Counted from the first letter of the stretch, positions 1-11,625 are shown. The stretch: DNA of 64,000 nt from Thereva unica (GCA_949987705.1 OX465283.1:156751850-156815849); one strand, 5' to 3'. The notes: generated by a model from the sequence alone, not told the origin. Numbers and translations: made by a program.

Positions 1-1012
1 GTTTTAATTGAACTTTACGAATATATCATGATCTTTTGTACTTTTGGCCAACCAAGTTTATTTTCAGGCTATTTTAGTTCAAACTCTGAATTTTCACCAA
101 ATGAAGTGATTTTTAACATGTTCTATCACTATATTTTGCAAATACCGGGAAAAAGGCTAGTAACAAGCATTTTCACCCTCTATCATTAACCCTCTATCTT
201 GGTAGACACAAATGAAGTCTAAGTCTCTTGTGACTTCATTCATAAATCTTCTTCATTCAAAAATCGTGCATCCGTGAAGGTTCACAGAGAAATTGTGAAG
301 ATTTTTCTTTTCTTTTTGGCTCGTCATTAGAATCAATGAGCGTTGTTGAATTACAAAAGGCGGCGGCAGATTTATCCAGAAAATATGATAAAGATTTGAA
401 TAGTCACGAATTAAGCTGTGAGAATGAAAGTTTTAAATTTCAAGTATGTGGGCTGGTGGAAAATTTGAAAGAAACCACTCCTCTAAATATATTACAAGAC
501 TATACATGATTTCGAATTAGTCGAATCGTACCAAAACATGGTGGCTGCTTTAAGAATATTTCTAACCCTACCAGTCACCACCGCTTCTTGCGAGAGAAGT
601 TTTAGTAAACTGAAGTTAATTAAAAACTATTTAAGATCGTCGCTCTCACAACAGCGTTTGTCGAACCTGTCTATTATATCAATTGAATCTAACATAGTGC
701 AAGAAATAGATTTTAATAATATAATTGATGAGTTTGCGGAGAAAAAAGCAAGAAGAATGAAATTTAAATAAATTTTTAATTCGTTTTTCTTCATAAATAT
801 AAAATAAAAAAAAATTTACAAAAAATATGGACAGGACCAATTTAAAGATTCCTTATTTTGTGTTTATTTATTAAGTGATATACCTACTAAACTTTAAAAA
901 TGTGAAAGAACAGGAACTATAGCCATGGTAAGTTTTTTCTCAATTTTTTTTATTGAGGGGGCCCAATTTGAAGGTCTTGCCCAGGGCCCACAAAATCCAC
1001 GTTACGGCCCTG
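1..1012 (+). mobile_element. hAT transposon, decayed 3' half
   Basis: The right end is a hAT-like terminus: read on the minus strand it starts CAGGGCCGTAACGTGG at 1012, the usual CAGGG-type hAT end. The left end lies outside the window. The interior carries a broken transposase (see 240-771). The TSD cannot be checked because only one end is visible. The element probably sits in an upstream intron of the leucine-rich-repeat gene whose last exon starts at 1600. Confidence 0.7.
240..771 (+). pseudogene. hAT transposase C-terminal fragment (ZMYM1-like dimerisation region)
   Basis: The part from 538 reads through 77 codons and contains the signature of the hAT C-terminal dimerisation domain: a PVTTASCERSFSKLKLIK stretch followed by YLRSSLSQQRLSNLSIISIE. 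Upstream, another frame (from about 336) keeps transposase-like sequence, but it is separated by a stop near 509 and a frame change. The catalytic regions are not visible in the window. It is therefore a dead fragment of a ZMYM1-type hAT transposase that once cut and joined transposon ends in the nucleus. Family assignment rests on motif recognition. Confidence 0.75.
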
Positions 1013-1599
1013 GCTATATGAATGAAGTACAATAGGCCAAGCTAGTGGGCTCGGTACTTTTGGGCCTAATACTTCACCAAAAGAAGAAGAAGATGTTCAG
1101 CGTAGTAAGAATAGCGTTCTACCACGGACTCTTTAGTGCCTGGTGCCGCCGTCGCACTCTGTACTGTTCTTGTTCACAAACAAATTTATTCTCCCAGGCT
1201 TCCTTTTTCCATCTGTAAACTATCTTTTCTTTTCTTCTGAGCTCCTTGAATTTCTCTTCGTGTGCCCGTGTTCTCTGAGACTGCTGCATTGCTCAGTACG
1301 CAACATTATTACGTTCAGCTCTCAGCTTGCGAGAAAAATTCGGGTGCCATATTATTCAATAGATCTGCTCTCACTCGATTACAAATGTGAAGCAGCATTG
1401 GATATGTTTAGTACGTAGTTGGGGGACCGATTGGTAAAACGACACCCGCGCTTAGAAGGACCAAAAAGATTTGCTATTTCACTATTGATTGGTGAATTTA
1501 TCAAGCTGTTGTGATCAATCTAGTCTTAGTAAGCAAATTTTAATATACATATATGAATGTTTACCTCAGTATTTACTTATACACATTAAATTATTTTAG
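1013..1599. other. Unassigned intronic or intergenic sequence
   Basis: An open frame of 91 codons at 1143-1418 shows no recognisable domain. The region ends in a polypyrimidine/TTTTAG acceptor at 1599 for the next exon, so it is probably intron. Confidence 0.4.
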
Positions 1600-2671
1600 A
1601 ATTGGAGCCCGGGGCATAGAAGTTCTAGCCGACGGTGTTGAACGTTCAGAGAGCCTCACTTATCTCAATCTATCCAACTGCAATCTGCATGATAATGGGG
1701 GTATTGTTATAGCCAATGCCGTTGCTGTAAATACCCACTTAAAATTTTTGGACATCAGTCACAACTATCTCCACAACAGATCATCGAACGAACTGAAAAA
1801 CATGCTCGTATCAAATACATCCCTCGAAGTCTTAAAGCTGGGCTGGAATGAACACTATCCCGAAAAGGATGCATCTGTTCGTATTTGCAGTGGATTACAA
1901 AAGAACGAATTCATCCAGGAACTTGATTGGTCATTTGCTGGCCTATGCGGCGAGAGCTTCTCCAGAAGTATGTCGAAATTCATCAAGAATTCCCCATGTC
2001 TGCGTGTATTGAATTTGGAGAACAATTACATTTCAAGTGATGATTTCGCAATCATAAACAAAGGTGTTCAATCAACACAAACTCTAGAAGAACTGTATAT
2101 AGCACAGAATCAATGGAACTCGGACAATGTACTAGAGCTGCTCTTATATTATGAGAAGAAGGCGAATTTGCAAATCCTTTCGGTCGGGGAATTTTCATAT
2201 GTGACAGAGCCTGTTTATAATTTAGCCATGCAAATTCGACAAAATAAACCAAACGCGAAAATTATATTTAAGGGGAAATTGTTTCCAGAGCCGCCACGAC
2301 CGGTTGATTTTGGTCTTATACTGTTGAATCGTGCTAGATTTTTGGCACAAAAGCCGAAAAAGCCCAAATTGAAACGGGACATGGGGCATTTCTTTATACA
2401 AATTCTGGATATCCTGGGACAAGAGGAGTTTATGAAAGCGGAAGATTTTCAAATGTACTTGAACGATTTTGGTGCGAAGTTGGATGATGATTTGAAAAAT
2501 GGCCTTGTTAAGGGATTTACCGAAAAGGTTTTAATTGGCGGCAAGAAACGCAGCAAGCTACTTGCTAAGAAAATGGCCGAAACTTACCTGAAACTGTATC
2601 CAACTGAAAGATTACCTCCGCCTCCGCCGCCGCCCGCAGTGCCACCAGTGCCAAAGGGCAAAAAGAAATAA
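1600..2671 (+). CDS. Leucine-rich-repeat protein (LRRC74/NLRC3-like), 3' terminal exon
   Basis: The reading frame continues upstream of the acceptor TTATTTTAG (ending 1599), so the apparent ATG at 1553 is intronic and the true exon starts at 1600. The visible 357 residues begin inside ribonuclease-inhibitor-type LRRs (LTYLNLSNCNLHDNG, LKFLDISHNYLHN, LRVLNLENNYIS, LEELYIAQNQW), spaced about 28 residues. After the repeats comes a helical, Lys-rich C-terminal region and a tail with a run of eight prolines ending in KGKKK. No signal peptide or membrane segment is visible, so it is probably cytoplasmic. The fold suggests protein binding, and the partner is unknown. The 5' exons lie before the window or were separated by the hAT insertion. 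A polyadenylation signal follows at 2854. Confidence 0.75.
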
Positions 2672-2853
2672 GACTTGGTTGTAAGTCTTCTGTAACTTTA
2701 TTTCGCTTTGCAGTAATACTTTTGTAATAATTGTTATAAAACTAAACTATTTTGTATCCGTTATTTTGTAACTTTATTAGTAAATGCATAGAGAAGAAAC
2801 TACAATTGTAAAAATATATTTTAAATGTTACTTTTACTATTTTAAATTGACTT

Positions 2854-2859
2854 AATAAA
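2854..2859 (+). terminator. Polyadenylation signal of LRR gene
   Basis: AATAAA lies about 185 nt after the stop codon in an A/T-rich 3' UTR, the only canonical signal before the repeat field at 3081. Confidence 0.5.
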
Positions 2860-3080
2860 TTGTCATGCAAATGTGACGCCTAGATGTCAGCACTGTAAAC
2901 TGTTTCCGCAGAACCTTATGGCTCCACGAACAAATTTTAGGGTTCCGTGTCCCCAGCGCCGAAGCGCAAATACATTCGCAGGCTCACTGGCGTTGCGCCG
3001 GCCGTTTAACGCGTTCTTGGTAATCAGAAAGTGCGAGAGGCTCTTCTTCCTTGAAATTTGGTTTACGTCACGCTGGTTGT

Positions 3081-3570
3081 GATGAAAATGGTAATCCGCC
3101 CTTTTGAGATGGGCGCCATGGACCAAACGAATATTTCGTATACTATATTGGCTATCATTTGATACCCATGTCTCGGGTGTTGTGAAGAAAATGGTAATCC
3201 GCCTTCTTGAGATGGCCGCCATGGGCCAAACGATATATTGAGTTTACTATATTGCTTATGGTGTTCTACTTATCATACCCTTTCATTTGATACCCATGTC
3301 GAAGGGGTTGTGAAGAATATTTCAATCCGCCCTCCTGAGACTGCCGCCATGGATCTAAAGGTATATTGAGTATACCATATTGCATTGTCATCGGAGCTAA
3401 AGCTGTATGCAAAATTTCAGCATTATAGGATATCCGGAAGTATTTGTAAAATTGATTGCAAAATTTGTTCCGTGAAGAAAACAGTAATCCGTCCTCTTGA
3501 GACGGCCGCCATGGATTTAACGGTATAATGAGTATACCTTATTGCATTGTCATCGGAGCTGAAGTTGTGT
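3081..3570 (+). repeat. Four-copy imperfect tandem repeat with GCCGCCATGG core
   Basis: Four units begin near 3081, 3182, 3311 and 3473, each with [13 protein letters not shown] sequence, then TAATCCGCC, TTGAGA and a GCCGCCATGG-like core. A following TATATTGAGTATAC stretch is shared by most units. Unit lengths differ (about 101, 129 and 162 nt) because of indels in the distal part. No ORF spans the array. Confidence 0.75.
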
Positions 3571-3579
3571 GCAAAATGT

Positions 3580-3795
3580 CTGTGCTGAAAGTCGATTCGT
3601 GATTCGTGACAAATCGTACGAGTTGAAGAACGTAATGTTTCCGCCGAATTACGACTTTCAGCACAGGGGCCTAGAGTGAAAGTGGTAAGTTTAATTTAGG
3701 CCTCTATGCTGAAAGTCATAATTCGACTGAAACGTCACTTTCTTCATCTCAAACGACTTGTCACGAATCACGACTCGACTCTCAGCACAGGGGCC
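3580..3795. mobile_element. Hairpin (foldback) MITE, copy 1
   Basis: Two about 95-bp arms (3580-3671 and 3699-3795) are inverted copies around a 27-bp centre. Each arm is itself bounded by CTGTGCTGAAAGTCG-like and CGACTTTCAGCACAGGGGCC-like ends. A second complete copy lies at 46019-46229, and related ends occur at 44317, 44541 and 44941. There is no coding capacity. The layout is that of a palindromic non-autonomous DNA element. Confidence 0.7.
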
Positions 3796-4245
3796 CGAGT
3801 CTAGCCAAACAGGCCCTTGACTGGAATCCACAAGGGATCCCGTCGAGTCGGAAGACCTAGAACAACGTGGAGGAGAACCCTACTAGCAGAAGCCGCAACA
3901 ACTGGGAGATCCTGGTCGAAACTGAGAGCTGTCGCACAGAGTCCGCTGGAGGGCAACTGTTTCCGCCCTATGACTCATGAGGGATTAAAGGGTTATAAAG
4001 TAAAGGAAGTAAGATGATATACAGAAAAAAGGTAATGTACAAGACTGTAAGTATACTGTAAGACTTTATTTTCGTTCTGACGTCACGTGACGTCCGTATT
4101 CCGCATTAGTGCTGACGTCACTAGGTGACTCTTTTCTACGATATTCGAAGCTGTAAGTCGGTTTTACATTATATTGTTTCTGTATACCGTGTCCTGGACG
4201 GAACTGAGAGCTGCACACAAAACAGAGTCCGCTGGAGGCCTATAT
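3796..4245 (+). pseudogene. Non-LTR retrotransposon ORF2 C-terminal fragments
   Basis: The frame from about 3803 reads [19 protein letters not shown] followed by RTTWRRTLLAEA, a pattern common at the C terminus of LINE ORF2 proteins. A short second copy of the same 3' part (AACTGAGAGCTG to CAGAGTCCGCTGG) lies near 4200-4240. A third copy is at 55110-55275, and an inverted scrap is near 28655-28690. All are too short to encode reverse transcriptase. Confidence 0.7.
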
Positions 4246-5149
4246 TTACTTTGCAATGAAGTCTTATCTATGATCGATCGCCAAGAAAACATAACAGAAT
4301 GATCTTCTGTTCTTTTGAATAAAATTGTGCAACTTTTTAGCATATTTTAAAATAAATAAAAACAAAAAGAATTTCTATTCAATGACCATAAACCAGCAAT
4401 ACTCGAAGCTACGATGCTATTTTTATTCTTATCCAAAAATACATGTACCTAGGCGCCGCCAATTCCTAGAGATAAGATCAATTTTTCTTAATACGTCTTC
4501 GCGATCACGAGATCGTCACTAGTTGTTTACTTTTCCTTTGCTGCTTTGCTGTTCTCTTGAAATATAAACAAGTTTTCTCTGCTGAAACTCGTTCAGACAA
4601 TTAATTGGACTAGAACCAGTTGCAGTTGAATACCATGCAGTATAAAAGTTTCAAGAAAAGAGTGCAATGGGGAAAAAATGCTTGGTTGATTCATTCACAG
4701 GATTGTCTTGATATGTACAAGTGAAGTGGTTTCTGAAATGCTTAAGAATCTTTTGATTTTTTTTTTGTAACATTGTATCTGTAAAAAACGAAAGTGGACC
4801 AGAATCAGATATCATATTATTACCGGTATAAAAATACCCTTTTTTAGTATGATATAGAATGCTATAATTAAATATGCTCGAATAGAGAAATTGTGAGTTA
4901 AAAATTATTTTAGGTTTAACTGAATCAATTCACTACGAGTAGTATATTGAAAGAAGATACCCATGAGATAAGCAAGTATTTTCTATAAACGCAGAAATGA
5001 TTGAGAATTAATGCATATCCAGTCAATCATTCATAAATCTTCTATTTCACAAATATGGAATGTAGTTTTGTGACGTCAGCATATTAATAGGTTAATAAAA
5101 AATTTACATAGTATTACAACATTCTAAATTAAAAAATGCTGCAATATTA
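4246..5149. other. A/T-rich region without recognisable gene
   Basis: No coding pattern, TIR or RNA motif was recognised. The short open frame at 4325 looks like chance. Confidence 0.4.
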
Positions 5150-5511
5150 AAAAGCAGAATGAACTACAAGCGTAGCGTGGATTTCTGCTACCCCGAGGCG
5201 AAACATTTTGGGAGGCAAAATCGAACCGTCACCTCCCCGCTGGTGCCCTCTGGATAACCAACCGATGACGGACATATCCAGTGCCCGGAGGTATAACTGG
5301 CCCACCCTATCCGATGGGGTATGTATAATTCACGGATCCGGTCCTCCTGGTAGTGAGGTTGGGAGTTGGGCTAACTACCGAACCCTGTAAAAACACATCA
5401 GTTAAGAAACCCGAAGCAAAGCCTCGGAACGGACGGGAAAAACGGCGACGACTACGTCAACAGCACCTGGAAATGATTTTCGGAACATGGAACACGCGAA
5501 GTACATATGTA
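5150..5511 (+). pseudogene. LINE 5' region up to the start of the endonuclease domain
   Basis: A G/C-rich leader-like segment (CCTCCCCGCTGGTGCCCTCTGG onward) leads to a frame around 5473 reading MIFGTWNTRS, the usual start of the apurinic-endonuclease-like domain of LINE ORF2. The frame stops soon afterward and the next 100 bp are an inverted SINE. A related 5' scrap occurs at 52790-52990. Confidence 0.55.
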
Positions 5512-5613
5512 GGTGGAAAAGTGGAAAAGGCGAAGGACCGTGAGGATGGTCGGGATTCGAAACCGGGACCACTGGGATGGTAGCCAGACGCCTTACTCCC
5601 TAGGCTACCGAGA
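5512..5613 (-). mobile_element. tRNA-derived SINE, truncated copy (inverted)
   Basis: The reverse complement aligns with the tRNA-like head of the SINE at 60922: A-box-like TAGCCTAGGGAGTAAGGCG, B-box-like GGTTTCGAATCC, then a shared TTTTCCACCTACATA segment. The B box carries changes from GGTTCGATTCC, so this copy is older. Confidence 0.65.
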
Positions 5614-5879
5614 CCCCCAACCGATGACATCGAAACCAAATTCAGATAGTTTAGTAAAAATTTCAGCAATTTTTTTTACTCTGGGGCCTCTCGCTGAATA
5701 TTTGCACAATGCCTCCAATTATCTGACCGCGGCACTGACCGCAGCCAGGACCGGTGCTCGCTCGTGTTTTTGCGCCCGGTTCACTATACGATATTGCGCC
5801 CCATAAGATGCTCATTTTTGAACGCAGTGGGCACTCGCTGGATGGGAGAAACAATTGTCATAGTTGGCGAAAATGTAAG

Positions 5880-6153
5880 TGTGGCGGTTGCAACGCATAT
5901 CCGGTCGTACAACAATCCCACTAAAACCAGCAGTCAACAATCCCACTAAAACTGCAGTACCCAGAGCACCGGAAAGACATCCACCGAACGACAGAGGTCA
6001 AGGAGGCAGCAACTGCCTCACTCTCTGCAGTAACGCCATGACGATAAGTTCATCGAATTTTTATATTGAATTAAATAGTGAATCTATTGTTAAATAAAAT
6101 AAAGTACTTCGATTATATATTCTCTTTTTCCATTCTGGCACCACGTGAGAACA
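5880..6153 (+). repeat. 5' LTR of gypsy element 1
   Basis: It begins TGTGGCGGTTGC and ends GTGAGAACA. It contains a duplicated CAACAATCCCACTAAAA motif and an AATAAAATAAAG stretch that could serve as the polyadenylation signal. Confidence 0.93.
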
Positions 6154-6155
6154 TA

Positions 6156-6174
6156 AATGGTGACCCCGAGAGTT
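6156..6174 (+). other. Primer-binding-site candidate of gypsy element 1
   Basis: Three bases after the LTR comes TGGTGACCCCGAGAG. The initial TGG matches the CCA end expected of a tRNA primer. I cannot name the tRNA with confidence. Confidence 0.5.
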
Positions 6175-7255
6175 AAATTGAAAGTAAATCCAAGGTGATC
6201 TTAAAGTGAAAAATAATAAAATGTGATCATGTGTGCAGAGTGGTTGCTTTCTAATTAGAACTTAAAAAATTTAAAAAAAAAAAATAAACAAACAAAGATA
6301 CAAACAATCGCCCTTAAAATATTTTTTTAAAATTAAATAAATTAAACATCGAAGCTGCAGAAATCGAGACAACATTTAGTCACCTAACAATGGAGCCACA
6401 TGGCAAAAAAATCCATGAATCAACAGAGTGCATCAAAAGAATCATCGAAGAATCAGCAAACACAACAAAAAACTAACAAGACAAGAACAATTCCGACAGC
6501 AGATGACCATTTATTAGCCGGAAAATAATAGATTTCATCAACCACGCCATGCGCTGAAACACTCAACCACTTCCAAAAAAATGGCTGAACATCATAAATA
6601 TAGTATAAAAAATTGACCATAAGTTAAGTGAAATTCATAATATACATATGTATAATTTAATAAAAATAAGTCTCTAATTGAATTTTCATAAATATTTTAG
6701 GAACCTAGCAATAAAACAAATCTGTATAAAAAAACGAGGAAAACGAGGAAAGAAAAAAAAAACCAAATATTCAAAACAAAAGAAGAATTGAACAATAGAG
6801 AAATCTTCATACACAAAAAAATCGAAGCGAATGCTGGACATTACAAAACTTTTCAGAGTGAGTACAGTTTAAAAAAAATAAATAAATGGAATTAGTAACG
6901 AAAATAAAATCAAATAAAATAAAAAATTTCATGATTATTTTGAAACATTAATTAAATTAAAAATACAATATAAATTCGAAGATAGTTGCAAAATTTTTTT
7001 TATCTCGATGTGAGTTTCTAGCATCAGGCTCAGTAGATAGTACAGTACATAGCAATCTTTAAAAAAACAAAAATTTAATAACCATCCGCAATTGCGGTAA
7101 AAATATAGTAAAGCTCGACTCTTGTAAATACATTCTTAGATATCTTGTTTACCTACATCTTCATTTGGATAGAACTATCAGCGAAAGTAGACCATTTCTT
7201 CTACCCACTATCGTGTATCTAAAGTTTGGTAATACCTTAACAAACTAAAGTCACA

Positions 7256-8176
7256 ATGCTTGACGAAAACGACACGCAGGCAACCGAAAAACCACAAATG
7301 CACCAAGCCCTAGTGGACATTGGTGAGCCTAGTGCTAGTGTTCCCAGCCATAAGACCCTAAATAACCCTCAAATCATTTCAATAAAACTCCCTACATTCT
7401 GGAACAATCGTCCAGATCTATGGTTTATACAAGTGGAAACACAATTCAAATTCAAAGGTATCACCACATCCCAAACCAAGTATGACTATCTCGTCGCGGC
7501 CCTACCAGAGGAAACAATGGAAATGGTCGCTGACACCTTATTAAATCCACCTCCACAAGAGAAGTACGAACACTTAAAAAAACTAATATTAACTCGTTGT
7601 CGAGATTCCGAAGAGAGAAGGCTCGATACTCTACTCCACAAAGTGGAACTCGGGAATTACAGACCTTCGGAGTTGTTTAGGCAGATGGAATCACTAGCTG
7701 GAGGCAATAGCCTTGTCAACAAACCCTTACTGCATAAATTATGGATGAACAAACTTCCACCATCCATGCAGGCGTGTATCATAGCCATCAAACAAAGGAC
7801 TCCTCAGGAGGAGTTATTTGCGGTGGCAGACAGCATTCACGATTCCACCACATCCCCAAAAGTTTCAACCGTAGGACATACTGCACGTACCTTAAATGAC
7901 AGTAATACAGAAAGACTTACAAACGTAGTAGAAGATTTAAGTCGACGAATTCAAAGTCTAGAAGGAAGGTTGTCACGGTCAAGAGCTCGCAGCTCTTCCA
8001 GGAATAAAACTTTTAAAAACAACAAACCTCTTTCGCGATCAAATTCGAAAAATAATTTTAACAAACAGAAAAATGTTTGCTGGTATCATCAAAAATATGG
8101 ATATAAGGCACGAAAATGCTTGCATCCATGCAACAAAAGCAACAATGAACAAGCACTGACAAAAAACGACGAATAG
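7256..8176 (+). CDS. gag: gypsy 1 Gag polyprotein
   Basis: 306 codons from ATG 7256 encode a retrotransposon Gag that would form the virus-like particle shell. Residues about 45-200 carry the capsid-like pattern of arthropod gypsy elements ([29 protein letters not shown]). The C terminus is basic and Ser/Arg-rich and ends in a [18 protein letters not shown] cysteine/histidine motif that probably binds RNA. The stop at 8174 is preceded by the slippery heptamer A AAA AAC (8161-8167), which would move ribosomes into the pol frame. Confidence 0.9.
   Translation: MLDENDTQATEKPQMHQALVDIGEPSASVPSHKTLNNPQIISIKLPTFWNNRPDLWFIQVETQFKFKGITTSQTKYDYLVAALPEETMEMVADTLLNPPPQEKYEHLKKLILTRCRDSEERRLDTLLHKVELGNYRPSELFRQMESLAGGNSLVNKPLLHKLWMNKLPPSMQACIIAIKQRTPQEELFAVADSIHDSTTSPKVSTVGHTARTLNDSNTERLTNVVEDLSRRIQSLEGRLSRSRARSSSRNKTFKNNKPLSRSNSKNNFNKQKNVCWYHQKYGYKARKCLHPCNKSNNEQALTKNDE
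8161..8167 (+). promoter_or_regulatory. -1 ribosomal frameshift heptamer (gag/pol, gypsy 1)
   Basis: The sequence A AAA AAC sits in the zero frame of gag as ACA AAA AAC, a canonical X XXY YYZ slippery site, seven nt before the gag stop. After slipping back one base the pol frame is open into the protease. A downstream stem or pseudoknot was not folded. Confidence 0.75.
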
Positions 8177-8199
8177 CCACATCGTCCACGGCAACGAAT

Positions 8200-9792
8200 G
8201 TGCGCAACAAATCATGCCGCTTGTTCATATACGACAACACAAGCAAGATTAACTATCTAATTGATACAGGTGCCGAAATATCAATTATTCCTAAAAAATA
8301 CTATCCAAAAGTTTACAAACATTCTGATTTCAAATTAGAAGCCGCAAACGGGGAAAAAATATCAACATATGGATTTAAACAATTAACAGTGGATTTAAAC
8401 CTACATAGAACCTTTGACCACACATTCGTAATCGCCCCTCTTGACCACGCAATAATAGGTGCCGACCTATTATATAAATTTAACCTGATAGTTGACATAC
8501 GCGAAAGGAAACTCATAGATAAATCAACCCTGCTTTCAGTTAAAGGTATCACTCGCTTCGTTAACACTATCAGCCCAAAGTTATGCCACATTCAAGGAGA
8601 ATATGGAGCAATCCTTAACGAATTCCCAACTTTAAAAACTCCACCAAATTTCACCACAAACGCTCAGCACGACATAGTGCATCGCATCAACACCCAAGGC
8701 GCTTTACCGTCCGCCCGTCCAAGAAGACTTAATACCGAAAGATATCAAGCCGCAAAAAAAGAATTTGAACAAATGGTCAGATTAGGTATATGTCGCCCTT
8801 CTTCTTCATATGTAGCCTCTCCTCTACATTTAGTACCAAAGAAAGGTACACAAGACCTTCGACCGTGTGGCGATTATAGACAGCTAAATGCCGCCACAGT
8901 TTTCGATAAATACCCGTTACCAAATATTCAAGACTTCACAATGCATTTGAACGGCTGTACAATATTCTCAAAAATCGATCTTATAAGGGCATACCACCAG
9001 ATACCGGTAGCCCCGGAAGACGTGCACAAAACAGCTGTCACCACACCATTTGGGTTGTACGAATTCTTAAGAATGCCTTTTGGGGTAAAAAACGGGGCCC
9101 AGACTTTTCAAAGATTCATCAATGAAGTCGTTGCAGGCCTTAATTTCACCTTTGCTTACATAGACGACATTCTCGTCGGTAGCAAAACTCCCCAGGAACA
9201 TAAAGAGCATTTGAGGACATTATTAGCAAGGCTACAAAAATACGACATAAAGGTCAACCCAACCAAATGTATCTTTGGAGAGAAACAATTAACTTTTTTA
9301 GGACATGAAATATCCGAAAATGGCATAATACCATCTCCAGAACGAATAAAAGCAATTTCAGAGTTTCCAACTCCGACTACTTCCAAAAAACTACAGCGTT
9401 TTCTCGGTATGGTAAACTTCTACCATAGATTTTTACCAAATATTGCGGAATTGTGCATACCACTATACGATTGCCTAAAGGAATGCACAACCAACAAAAA
9501 ATCAAAGTCAAAGATAACATGGTCGGACACACAACAACAAGCCTTCGATAACATAAAAAAACACTTAAAAACTTGTGTCCTTTTAGTCCACCCGGACCCG
9601 AATGCAAAAGTAAGCTTATGGGTTGACGCATCACAAGACGCGGTAGGTGGTGTATTACAACAATATACCAATGGCAAATGGCAACCTTTAAGTTTTTTCT
9701 CGAAAAGATTACAAGAACGTGAACGAAAGTATTCAACTTTCGACCGAGAACTTCTTGCAGCTTTTCTAGCCACTAAAAAATTTCAAACTTAA
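8200..9792 (+). CDS. pol: gypsy 1 Pol: protease, reverse transcriptase and start of RNase H
   Basis: The frame is open from the gag frameshift site, so the ATG at 8200 is probably not the start. Seen in order: an aspartic protease site [11 protein letters not shown] (DTGA at residues 22-25), the reverse transcriptase fingers and palm ([20 protein letters not shown]), and the catalytic YIDDILVG box at about residue 320. Connection-domain motifs KINP-type FLGHEIS and [14 protein letters not shown] follow. RNase H begins at [14 protein letters not shown] and is cut by a stop at 9790. The missing part of RNase H continues in another frame, so the polyprotein is interrupted here. Confidence 0.9.
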   Translation: MRNKSCRLFIYDNTSKINYLIDTGAEISIIPKKYYPKVYKHSDFKLEAANGEKISTYGFKQLTVDLNLHRTFDHTFVIAPLDHAIIGADLLYKFNLIVDIRERKLIDKSTLLSVKGITRFVNTISPKLCHIQGEYGAILNEFPTLKTPPNFTTNAQHDIVHRINTQGALPSARPRRLNTERYQAAKKEFEQMVRLGICRPSSSYVASPLHLVPKKGTQDLRPCGDYRQLNAATVFDKYPLPNIQDFTMHLNGCTIFSKIDLIRAYHQIPVAPEDVHKTAVTTPFGLYEFLRMPFGVKNGAQTFQRFINEVVAGLNFTFAYIDDILVGSKTPQEHKEHLRTLLARLQKYDIKVNPTKCIFGEKQLTFLGHEISENGIIPSPERIKAISEFPTPTTSKKLQRFLGMVNFYHRFLPNIAELCIPLYDCLKECTTNKKSKSKITWSDTQQQAFDNIKKHLKTCVLLVHPDPNAKVSLWVDASQDAVGGVLQQYTNGKWQPLSFFSKRLQERERKYSTFDRELLAAFLATKKFQT

Positions 9793-11228
9793 CAATTTAC
9801 ACCGATCATAAGCCTTTAACAAAAGCAATTTGTTCAAAGTCCGAAAAGACTTCGAGACAGACTAACCAGTTAGACTACATTGCTCAATTAACAAACGATA
9901 TACGATATATAAAAGTTTGTCGCAACATCGTAGCAGACACACTTTCCAGGGCACACGTGGACACAATTAGTGAATTAAAACTGGACATAAAAACGCTAGC
10001 TCAAGAACAAGAAAAGGACGAACAGTTGAAGGAAATCTTATCCAATTACCAAAAATCAACAAAGAATTCCTTTACACTCAAAAATATTTTCGTCCCGTTG
10101 GAAGAACAAAACATTTGGTGTGAAACCAATACTGGTACAAATAGGCCATATGTTCCCGACAATCTGCGTAGAATCATCTTCGATGCTTTACATGGTTTGT
10201 CACATCCAGGCATCAGACCTACGAGAAAAATGATTGCTTCCAAATACTTCTGGCCACAAATGAATGGCGATATTAATCGCTGGGCCAAGTCCTGCATCCC
10301 ATGTCAGAAAGCTAAAATCCATAAACACACAGTATCCCCACACGGAAAGTTTAATATTCCTACAGGAAGATTTGAACACATACACTTAGACATTGTCGGA
10401 CCTCTTCCACCTTCCAACGGTTACAATTATATTCTAACAATTAAAGATCGATTTTCACATTGGCCTGAGGCAATCCCCATTAAAAACATGACAGCGAGCA
10501 CAATAGTCGATGTTTTTCTACATCAATGGATTTCCCGGTATGGTGTCCCAAGAACACTCACGACTGACCAGGGAACACAATTTGAATCATCCTTGTTTCG
10601 CGAATTATCAAAAATATTAAGTAGTCATCGTATAAGAACTACTACTTACCACCCACAAGCAAACGGATTTATCGAGCGTTTCCACCGTCATTTTAAAACC
10701 GCGATTCGTGCCACTAATGACGCTAAAAACTGGTATCATAATTTACCATGGATACTTCTAGGTATCAGGTCAACAGTTATGGAAGATTTCGGGACATCAC
10801 CTGCTCAGTTACTATATGGGCAAGGATTACGATTACCCGGCGAATTCGTAGCGACAGAGACAAAATCCGAAACGGGAATTACCACAACACTGGCAAACCA
10901 AATCCAACAAAGTCTATGTAAAATAAAACCACAATCAAATAGAGTTCGCAAGCAAAATAATATTTTCATCCCTCAAGATATACAGAAATGCTCACACGTT
11001 TTTGTACGGGAAGAAACACGAAAAGGAAGTTTAAATGCTCCATACACTGGACCGTACAAAGTTTTGCAACGACACGAAAAATTTTTCAAAATAATCATGA
11101 ACGAAAAAGAGTGTTTAATTTCCATTAATAGAATCAAACCAGCATTCGTTTTGAACGAAGATTTGAATTATTGTAATCGCATCACGCGATCAGAGTCAAA
11201 CAAAAAGAAAATAAGATTCAACATTTAA
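9793..11228 (+). CDS. pol: gypsy 1 Pol: RNase H remainder and integrase
   Basis: After a frame change near 9780-9800 the rest of RNase H is visible (YTDHKPL near 9797, ADTLSRAH near 9930). The integrase follows: an HHCC zinc motif (HGLSHPG ... CIPCQKAK), the catalytic core with DIVGP, TTDQGTQFE and ANGFIERF, and a C-terminal chromatin-binding-like region. The first ATG in this frame is 9957, but the frame is open from 9793. The break looks like a small indel in an otherwise young element, or a sequencing error. Confidence 0.88.
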
Positions 11229-11625
11229 TGAACTTATAAAATAAAATTTAAATAAAAATTTTTTTTTCTTTTCTCAAACAATGAATACACAAATAAAATT
11301 TAACAGTTTATTTAATTACAGACACATATATATATATAAAAAAAAAAAAATAAAAAAAAAAAAATAAAATAAAATAAAATTTTCAATAAAAACAAAATTT
11401 ACAAAATATATACAATATTTTTAAATATTTTAGGATTCTTTGTTTAAAAATAAAAAATGCTTAATTTAAACAATATTTACTAAGTAATAAAAATATATTT
11501 AGAAATTTAGAATTTTGTAAACAGGATTAATTACTAGTATATAAGAAATAGCTTAGAACTTAAGATTGTAGATTTTATAACGAAATAACCAAATGTACGA
11601 TATTGGAATGCAGAAATTCTCCATA

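Noticed and set aside
1143..1418. 91-codon open frame
   Set aside because: No domain, no splice support, composition like non-coding DNA.
1553..1599. ATG 1553 as start of the LRR protein
   Set aside because: It lies upstream of a good acceptor (TTATTTTAG) and the added residues do not fit the repeat; treated as intron.
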